Shown here one piece after another: positions 58,581 to 64,000 of a DNA stretch of 64,000 nucleotides (the stretch's first letter is position 1; every line of letters begins with the position of its first letter). Made by a program: the position numbers and the translations under genes. The DNA lies in NCBI GenBank assembly GCA_947623455.1, contig OX392545.1, positions 25,619,001-25,683,000 of the forward strand. The letters are read 5' to 3'. The notes under the pieces were generated by a model. The model had not been told where the DNA came from. It worked only from the letters and a program-made list of their open reading frames with translations, and ran no database searches. Source of the stretch: Mimachlamys varia. Taxonomy: Eukaryota; Mollusca; Bivalvia; Pectinida; Pectinidae.

Positions 58581-59700
58581 ATGTTTTTTCCTATCAATCT
58601 AGCAAAACTCATGTACGATGATCATCTTTATGTGTAAATCTAACGTGTGAATCGAACCCAGAGCCTTCCAAAGCAACCAATGAGACTATTACAATCTCCA
58701 TAAAGGAATTTCTGTTGTACCGATCTGATATCCAAACTACAGTTACGTTTAACGTTATACGGAACTGGGAACCAGACCCGAGTTCCGTTTAACATAAACA
58801 TGTACAGTTTGTTTTAAGCACAATGATAGTTTTTAAACATGAATCAAACAACACAGGAATCGAACCAAGAGCCTCTCAGACAAACAATAATACTAAAACA
58901 GCATTCTTAAATGAAGTTCTGTTATACGGAACTCGCATCCAAACTCCAGTTACGTTTAGCCTTAAACGGAACTGGAAATCAGACCCGAGTTACGTTTTAC
59001 ATAAACGTATACGGTTGGCTTCCCCTGTCGATCTAGCAAAACATATAAGTACGATGATTATATATATACCTTAACCAAACACAGTAATCGAATCGAAAGC
59101 TTTGCAGATAAACAGGAAAACTTATACAGCCGTCTAAAATTAATAACGGTAATACGGAACTGACATCCAAACGCATTCTTAAATCAATTTCTGTTATACG
59201 GAACTCACATCGAAACTCCTGTTACGTTTAACCTTAAACGGAACTGCAACAAACAAGACTATGACAATCTCCATAAAGGAATTTCTGTTGTACCGATCTG
59301 ATATCCGAACTCCAGTTACGTTTAACCTTAAACGGAACTGGGAACCAGACCCGAGTTCCGTTTAAAATAAACATGTATGGTTTGCTTCCCCTGTCGATCT
59401 AGCAAAACATATAAGTATGATGATTATACTGTATATATACCTAAACCAAACACAGTAATTGAATACAGTCTTCTAAAATTAATTTTGGTAATACGGAACT
59501 GACATCCAAACTCCAGTTACGTTTTACTTTTTAACGGAACTGGGAACCAGACACGAGTTCCGTTTAACATAAATGTATACGGTTTCTTTCTTAAATTAAT
59601 CTAGCAAAACATATACGTGCGATGATCATATATATACCTAAACCAAACACAGGAATCGAACCGAGAGCCTTTCAGAAGGTGTCTTTCAGTCTTTCAAACG
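58581..59700 (+). repeat. left arm, ~220-bp composite units
   Basis: These are diverged longer units that combine the satellite word with AATCGAACCCAGAGCCTT, GATCTAGCAAAAC and CATCCAAACTCCAGTTACG. The inverted counterparts are in 60500-61790. Confidence 0.85.
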
Positions 59701-60499
59701 AATAACTAGATGTTTACATCCTTTGACGTTCCCCCTGGGGGAGGGCGTGAAGTTGACTATAGCTTATGTAGGAAAGTGACAATTTTTGGTATATTGGATA
59801 TAATTCATACTTTATTTGAATTCTATCCTGGATATGTCAGTTCGGTATCGGAAAAAGTTTGGCATGTATTGCATGGCCCGTACATGTCCGGATTTGCATC
59901 TTTACTGGCATCCACCATTGCCCATTTGATAGCGTGGCCAATCCGCCTCTCATGTCAGCCTATTCGGCATTGTCTGCTGGGGTAACTCCAGCCCCGCGAT
60001 ACTTAAGAGTTTCTCTTCCTGAACTAAGATTTTTGCTTCGTGGACAGTCACGATTGGTCTCCGAATCTACGAGTACTGGCTACTAAGCTAACACTCGCAG
60101 CAAGTTGCTTGACGAAAGGAAACTATTCATCAGTTCTTAACTCAATATATGGCTACCTGTTTGTGTGGAAGAATGTTTATTCCTTTGACTTCAAAGATGG
60201 TTGAATGAACTTTGTTGCATATAAGAGGAAAGTCCCCGATACATATTTCGATGTATGTAGGGAAAAATAAGCTACATTGTACCTTAATCTATGGTCTGGT
60301 TCCCAGGTCTCTTTAATGAACAACTGAAGTTTGCATGACAGTTCTGTCAAAAGCATTCTTGAAAAAGTCCTGGGTTGTCTTATTTATTTGTCTTAAAATA
60401 TTATGGGTTCGATTTCTGTACTGCATTGCGGTATATAGCTATGCTCATTGGGCTTTGGTTTTGCAACTTGGATAGGGATAACTAAAGAATGTGTTCATC
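59701..60499 (+). other. spacer of the inverted repeat
   Basis: Single-copy within the window and locally richer in G+C (59850-60080). Two overlapping open frames (59710-59985 and 59859-60086) are unrecognised; the second is 75 codons with no membrane or zinc pattern. If the arms are ends of a large transposon this is where its gene would be, but nothing resembling a transposase is visible. Confidence 0.4.
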
Positions 60500-61794
60500 A
60501 TAAACGGAACTAGAGTCGGGTTCCAAGTTCCCTTTAAGATTAACGTAACTGCAGTTTGGATGTCAGTTCCGTTTCAAAGAAAGTCATTTAAAGAGGCTAT
60601 GTACAGTGTGTGAATGGTTGTATGTTCGATTCCTACGCTTTATTGGAATTTACATATGATGGCCATACTTTAATTCGTTTTGGGAGTTAGACAGTGAAAA
60701 GTAACCGTATACGCTTAGCTTAAACTGGACTGGAGTTTGTTTCCTAGTTCTGTTTCACGAAAAAATAACTGGAGTTTGGATGTCAGTTCCGTCTGATGAA
60801 AGCTGTAATTGTGTCTGAAAGGCTATGGTTTAAATATGATCATCGCACTTAAATGTCTTGCTATAATTACAGGGGGAAATCAACCGTGTACGTTTAGCTT
60901 AAACGGAACTGGGGTCTGATTCCTAGGCCTGTTTACAGTAAAACAAAACGGGAGTTTGGATGTCAGATCCGTATAACGTAAATTATTTTATGAAGACCGC
61001 AACAGTCGTATTGTTTGTTTAAAAGACTCTGGGTTCGATTCCTATATTAGATTTAGATATAAAGATGATCATCGTACGTATATGTTGTGCTAGATTGATA
61101 GGAAAAACAAACCGTTTACCTTATGTTAAACGGATCGCGTGTCTGGTTCCCAGTTCCGTTTAAGGTTAAACGTAACTGGAGTTTCGATGTGAGTTCCGTA
61201 TTACAGAACTTAATTTAAGAATGCTGTTTTAGTATTATTGTTTGTTTGAGAGAATCTTGGTTCGATTCCTGTGTTGTTTGATTCATATATAAAAACTATC
61301 ATTGTGCTTAAAACAAACCGTACATGTTTATGTTAAACGGAACTCGGGTCTGGTTCCCAGTTCCGTTTAAGGTTAAACGTAATTGGAGTTTGGATATCAG
61401 ATCGGTACAACAGAAATTCCTTTATGGAGATTGTAATAGTCTCATTGGTTGCTTTGGAAGGCTCTGGGTTCAATTCACACGTTAGATTTACACATAACGA
61501 TGATCGTCGTACATGAGGTTTGCTAGATTGATAGGAAAAACATATCGTATACGTTTTCGTTTAAAGGAACTTGGGTCTGGTTCCCAGTTCCGTTTAAGGT
61601 AAAACGTAGCTGGGGTTGGGATGTGAGTTCCGTATAACAGAACTTCATTTAAGAATGCTGTTTTAGTCTTATTGTTTGTTTGTAAAGATCTTGGTTTGAT
61701 TCCTCTGTTTGGTTTATGTAAATATATGATCATTGCACGTATATGTTTTGCTAGATTAACTTAGAAAACAAACAGTATACGTTAATGTAAAACG
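60500..61794 (-). repeat. right arm, ~220-bp composite units
   Basis: The inverted set of 58581-59700. TTCGATTCC-like words recur at about 60630, 61032, 61261, 61470 and 61693, spaced about 210-230 bp in the last four. Confidence 0.85.
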
Positions 61795-62115
61795 GAGCTA
61801 TCTAGTACCAAGATCCATGTTTGTTAAACGGAAATAGAGTTTGGTTCCCAGTTCCGTTTATGTTAAACGGAACGAGTGTCTGGTTCTCAGTTCCGTTTAT
61901 GTTAAACGGAACTAGGGTTTAGTTCCCAGTTCCGTTTATGTTAAACGGAACTAGGGTCTAGTTCCCAGTTCCGTTTATGTTAAACGGAACTAGGGTCTGG
62001 TTCCCAGCTCCGTTTATGTTAAACGGAACTAGGGTATGGTTCCTAGTTCCGTTTATGTTAAACGGAACTAGGGTCTGGTTCCCAGTTCCGTTTTTGTTAA
62101 ACGGTACTAGGAACT
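61795..62115 (-). repeat. right-arm satellite, about 8 units
   Basis: CCCAGTTCCGTTTATGTTAA then ACGGAACTAGGGTCTGGTT is the reverse complement of the left array unit. Only about 300 bp here, against about 3.1 kb on the left. Confidence 0.92.
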
Positions 62116-62290
62116 AGGAACCAATTCCATGCTCCCTGGCTCTTGATTTTCCCAAATGTCGCTTGAAAGCAACGTTCTCACTAGTGAAAATATCACTTTT
62201 ACAGAATGAATAATTTTCAATATTTCACTGGTAAATATGTAATAAATTGCTTTTCTTTCCTATCCTACGGTGAACGATTGGAAGTCGTCC

Positions 62291-63392
62291 TTATATCACA
62301 TTGGCTGTTTAAAGGGCGTAAAACAGACCAAAACCAAAATCAAATTGAAGGATATTAAGTCAAACAGAAAGAGTTAATTATAAGTATCAGCTTGCCAAGG
62401 ATTCTTATTTTTCTAAACGGGTAAAACGCATGTTGTGTAAATAGAGTTGATTGGGTTGCTGCTACAAGGACATCCAATAAACATTATGTTAAAATCAATA
62501 AAAATATGCATTGCTGATGATCAATTCAATAAGTGTTTTACTGTAGATGGGATTGAAAAATTTACAGTGTGTTGACTATGTATAATTGCAATAAAACTAT
62601 TACATTGTAAAAGTAAAAAAAATGCAAATATATACATGCAATGTACATGTATATATGGTCGTGGATGTAATAACGACAGTACGGACAAATAAATTGTCAA
62701 ATTTTCAAGGCTATCCGCCCCTTTATCAAGACACATAAAATACACGTTCCATCACATAAACAGAATATACATTAAACATGAAACAATTTAGCCATACAAT
62801 GTATATATATAATCAAACGATCGACTAAAAACTATATGCTTTTACACTCTCAACCCTAGAAATCTATTTAAATGGTAAACAAAGATGACGTAACATACCC
62901 ATATGCTGAACCTTTGTAACAAAATGGCACCTTTTACATTTAGTAATAGATACAGTATGACGAAAAAATGTTTTAAACTGCATCATACATTGCTTTGTCC
63001 TCCTAAGACACTTCAGTGATGCTAGGGGCCAAAAGGTGGGAATCCAAAATTTCTAAACTAATGTAGAAGCAGAAGGGTCAGGTGCGTAAAACCCCTTTAA
63101 ATTGTGAATTTAGAAGTAAAATTAACCTAGTTCTGTATTATTGCAAATCGTGTATTACGGAACTGTGTATACCGTGCCACTACTCAAATGAGATTTACTG
63201 TGGCTAGTTTCTTCAATAAGTCGTTCGGTTTAAACGTGTCTATGTATAATATCATGTAAATCAATTCCAAATAGTATAGAAATATAGATAAACAAATCGG
63301 GATCAGTTACGTACGATAAGCAACATAATCTACTATTTATGAATGCTCTTTAAATTCGAAGTGAATTTTAAATCAGTATAACGTTGCCATAC
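62291..63392 (-). other. GPCR2 intron, donor-side part
   Basis: It begins (minus) with the donor GTATGG at 63392. TGATCAATTCAATAAGTGTT (62518) and AATCAAACGATCGACT (62812) match 30387 and 30467 of the GPCR1 intron. No gene. Confidence 0.65.
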
Positions 63393-63470
63393 CTTTCAAA
63401 AGTCAGGATCTGTCTTCTATCGATGAATCTTGATATGTATCACGTCATCAAAAGTTGGGGAATAGATAGT
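63393..63470 (-). other. 5' UTR exon of GPCR2 (predicted)
   Basis: It ends CTGACTTTTGAAAG before GTATGG. It contains the same TGACGTGATACATAT (63447-63433) as GPCR1. Here one base context change makes ATG ACG TGA, a two-codon upstream frame absent from GPCR1. The cap site is inferred from the TATA-like box at 63504-63497. Confidence 0.55.
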
Positions 63471-63720
63471 ATTTTAGTCATGCAAATCGCGGAACGCTTA
63501 AATAGGTACAGTGAAGAATGAAACGGATTGGCACTGATACATGGAAGGCAAATTGAAGGCAGTCAATTGGTGGGGCGAGTTGATTGGCTGTTGGCCAATA
63601 GAGAGACATGGATCGATGGCTAATAAGTCTTTACGTGTCTGCATGTCTGCCAATACAAAGGGACAGAGATACCGACACAACTAATTTGATAGAGGGCACA
63701 TCAGGTTTTATTAGTTTTCA
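63471..63720 (-). promoter_or_regulatory. GPCR2 promoter, conserved in GPCR1
   Basis: Minus strand: CCTATTTAAGCG (about 63506-63495) as TATA-like box, TCTCTATTGGCCAA around 63605-63592, TGTCGGTATCTCTGTCCCTT near 63680-63660 and TGAAAACTAATAAAACCTGA (63720-63701). All have GPCR1 counterparts in the same order. Confidence 0.55.
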
Positions 63721-64000
63721 GTCAGGATTACCAGACATTGAAGTTACTATCATTTATCTGTCATTTTAGGGTTCAACACAACATGAAGCAGATCGACCTA
63801 CGTTTCATCCCCCTCGTTACGTTAGTTATATTCAAAGAATTTTTATCAACAAGCAGAATATAAATCTATGTAATTTAAATATATTGGACTTATATATAAG
63901 CTATCAAAAACGCACATAACTAGGTTAACTTATTCAATAATAAGGCATTAAATCTGATGTCTGTATCAACGTAGTCATCGGACTTATAACATGTCAATCT
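63721..64000. other. no feature seen
   Basis: The sequence homology with the GPCR1 upstream region ends at about 63720 and nothing further is recognised. Confidence 0.4.

Larger units (their letters stand above)
55260..62290. repeat. ~7-kb inverted repeat inside the GPCR2 intron
   Basis: Left and right halves are inverted copies around a spacer of about 0.8 kb. For example, 59205-59250 (CTCACATCGAAACTCCTG) pairs with 61180-61200 (GGAGTTTCGATGTGAG), and 58600-58760 pairs with 61395-61555 (GTACCGATCTGATATCC with GGATATCAGATCGGTAC). The outer flanks also pair loosely (55290-55350 with 62170-62250). The left half is much longer because its satellite is amplified. Confidence 0.85.

Noticed and set aside
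60400..61700. tRNA genes at the GGTTCGATTCC words
   Set aside because: Only the B box is seen; no acceptor stem, D arm or anticodon arm could be folded around it.

Overview
This is eukaryotic, AT-rich, very repeat-dense DNA with spliced genes. The resident repeats and a RING-less B-box/coiled-coil/beta-propeller protein suggest a marine invertebrate, most likely a bivalve mollusc. That taxon is an inference from pattern recognition; no search was run. Coding DNA is only a few percent of the window. The three best genes are one TRIM-like gene (+, 10.3-12.9 kb) and two paralogous rhodopsin-family GPCRs (-, coding exons at 26.1-27.0 and 52.3-53.3 kb). A fourth, partial gene on the - strand (3.4-6.1 kb) has phase-compatible exons that resemble a Mutator-like transposase-derived domain.

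Layout. 0.6-3.4 kb: Helentron/HINE-like element with a 145-bp tandem core full of TCAAGGTCA sites, ending 6 bp inside a splice donor. 3.4-6.1 kb: the partial - strand gene. 6.6-7.55 kb: repeat with a 128-bp array. 8.5-9.1 kb: reverse-transcriptase relic. 9.26-10.18 kb: 37-bp minisatellite directly upstream of the TRIM-like gene (10.3-12.86 kb). 13-17.4 kb: broken retroelements and a repeat element. 17.6-21.5 kb: 22-bp satellite. 23.5-25.3 kb: 44-bp satellite. 26-31 kb: GPCR1 with intron, 5' UTR exon and promoter. 31.3-32.97 kb: foldback, SINE-like and RT relics. 33-34.4 kb: 29-bp minisatellite. 34.4-41.1 kb: mostly featureless, with a hAT relic at 40.4 kb. 41.1-50.3 kb: a 1.7-4 kb block present three times head to tail; its middle copy carries a 390-bp MITE with a 10-bp target duplication. 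51.6-63.7 kb: GPCR2, whose intron holds a roughly 7-kb inverted repeat built on a palindromic ~38-bp satellite.

How the parts relate. The two GPCR loci are duplicates over their whole length: 3' flank, coding exon, intron, 5' UTR exon, TATA-like box and CCAAT block can all be matched. They diverged mainly by satellite growth. The 44-bp repeat grew downstream of GPCR1 but stayed at about two units downstream of GPCR2. The inverted satellite sits only in the GPCR2 intron and takes it from about 3.6 to about 10.1 kb. Fragments of one YIDD-type reverse transcriptase family recur more than ten times, always broken. No rRNA, tRNA or prokaryotic system was found.
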